From the NCBI RefSeq assembly GCF_900109265.1, contig NZ_FNZM01000017.1, positions 124,001 to 188,000 on the forward strand: a stretch of DNA of 64,000 nucleotides, given 5' to 3'. This DNA is from Paraburkholderia tropica. Lineage in GTDB: Bacteria; Pseudomonadota; Gammaproteobacteria; Burkholderiales; Burkholderiaceae. Made by a program: the position numbers and the translations under genes. Below, in pieces: positions 63,444 through 64,000 of the stretch. The notes below the pieces were generated by a model. The model had not been told where the DNA came from. It saw nothing but the letters and a program-made list of their open reading frames with translations, and did no database searches. Each line of letters begins with the position of its first letter. Positions within the stretch are counted from its first letter, which is position 1.

Positions 63444-64000
63444 ATGCTGAGCTACCGCCACGCCTTCCACGCCGGCAATCACGCCGACGTCCTCAAGCAC
63501 GCCATCGTCGTGCAACTGCTGCAGTACCTCGGCAAGAAGGACAAGGCCTACTGGTACATCGACACCCACGCGGGCGCGGGCGCCTATGCGCTGCGCGAGG
63601 GCTACGCCACCAAGAATGCCGAATTCGACACGGGTATCGGCAAACTCTGGGGTCGCAGCGACCTGCCGCCGATGCTTTCGGATTACGTCGACGAAGTCGC
63701 GGCGCTCAATCCCGACGGCAATCTGCGCTTCTATCCGGGTTCGCCCTATCTCGCGTGGCGTCTGATGCGCGAGCAGGACCGCATGCGTCTGTTCGAGCTG
63801 CACAGCACGGAAATCGACGTGCTGCGCCATCGTTTTCACGACGCCGGCCGCCGCGTGATGATCTACGCGGGCGACGGTTTCGACGGCATCAAGCCACTTC
63901 TGCCGCCGCCGCCGCGCCGCGCGCTGGTGCTGATCGATCCGTCGTACGAGGACAAGCGCGATTATTCGCGCACGATCAAGTGCGTCGAGGATGGACTGCA
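63444..64000 (+). CDS. rlmJ: 23S rRNA (adenine(2030)-N6)-methyltransferase, 5' part (3' end outside window)
   Basis: ATG 63444 opens MLSYRHAFHAGNHADVLKH, the conserved RlmJ N-terminus. The visible 185 residues include WYIDTHAGAGAYALREGYA (SAM-binding) and ALVLIDPSYEDKRDYSR with the DPPY-like catalytic motif (here DPSYE). The full protein is expected to be about 280 residues. It methylates A2030 of 23S rRNA. Confidence 0.95.
   Translation, partial: MLSYRHAFHAGNHADVLKHAIVVQLLQYLGKKDKAYWYIDTHAGAGAYALREGYATKNAEFDTGIGKLWGRSDLPPMLSDYVDEVAALNPDGNLRFYPGSPYLAWRLMREQDRMRLFELHSTEIDVLRHRFHDAGRRVMIYAGDGFDGIKPLLPPPPRRALVLIDPSYEDKRDYSRTIKCVEDGL

Overview
This is a GC-rich, densely coded chromosomal segment of a betaproteobacterium. 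It most resembles Burkholderiaceae of the Paraburkholderia/Caballeronia type, judging from the porin, hemP/ftrABCD iron genes, lutABC, bdhA-patatin pair, class I fumarase and LysR-pirin pair. I see about 57 protein genes (two cut by the window edges, one frameshifted), one porin remnant, one tRNA-Ser(GGA), several intrinsic terminators, three Fur-box-like sites and four short tandem-repeat arrays. No phage, insertion sequence, integrase or CRISPR array was recognised.

1-8.6 kb: a probable catabolic operon on the minus strand. It encodes a self-sufficient cytochrome P450 fused to its own FMN/2Fe-2S reductase (CYP116B-like), an AAHS-type aromatic-acid transporter, an acyl-CoA synthetase and an acyl-CoA dehydrogenase. 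A divergent IclR regulator lies upstream and a LysR gene, cut by the window edge, lies downstream. 8.6-11.3 kb: a tightly coupled pair, a lipoprotein phosphoesterase and a di-haem cytochrome c peroxidase whose stop codon sits in an 11-bp tandem repeat. 11.6-13.6 kb: an NYN/LOTUS putative RNA-binding nuclease, convergent with an NPF-repeat protein of unknown function. 13.7-19.7 kb: lutABC (L-lactate oxidation), then a CPA1 Na+/H+ antiporter and a DUF4239 membrane protein in the same direction.

19.9-29.7 kb: porin, APC amine/amino-acid permease, AraC-family regulator, divergent copper amine oxidase, an unidentified membrane protein, a phenylacetaldehyde-dehydrogenase-like gene broken by a frameshift, and an SDR. 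Together these look like an aryl-alkylamine (phenethylamine/tyramine-type) oxidation locus. 29.9-34.2 kb: crcB, cfa, a HIT protein, a nitroreductase, a porin remnant, tRNA-Ser and a papain-like hydrolase. 34.2-38.7 kb: acs with a two-gene sodium:solute symporter. 39-42.5 kb: EamA, YqhA and class I fumarase.

42.6-55.6 kb is rich in iron genes: bfr, bfd, tonB-exbB-exbD, hemP, a GlcG/HbpS-like gene and ftrABCD. Fur-like sites lie upstream of bfd, hemP and ftrA and share a common core. A 20-codon hydrophobic ORF precedes tonB, and a strongly foldable, twice T-run-ended stretch follows hemP. Between them are a LysR-pirin pair, an OsmC protein and a DUF1857 protein. 55.8-64 kb: uvrB, divergent tyrB-like aminotransferase, bdhA-patatin, an aldo/keto reductase and the 5' part of rlmJ.

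The observations most worth checking are the post-hemP structured region, the P450 operon with its palindromic/direct-repeat operator, the shared C-terminal PGVLLP motif in the antiporter and DUF4239 proteins, the EF-hand-like loop in the symporter, the tiny ORF before tonB, and the GC-run frameshift in the aldehyde dehydrogenase.
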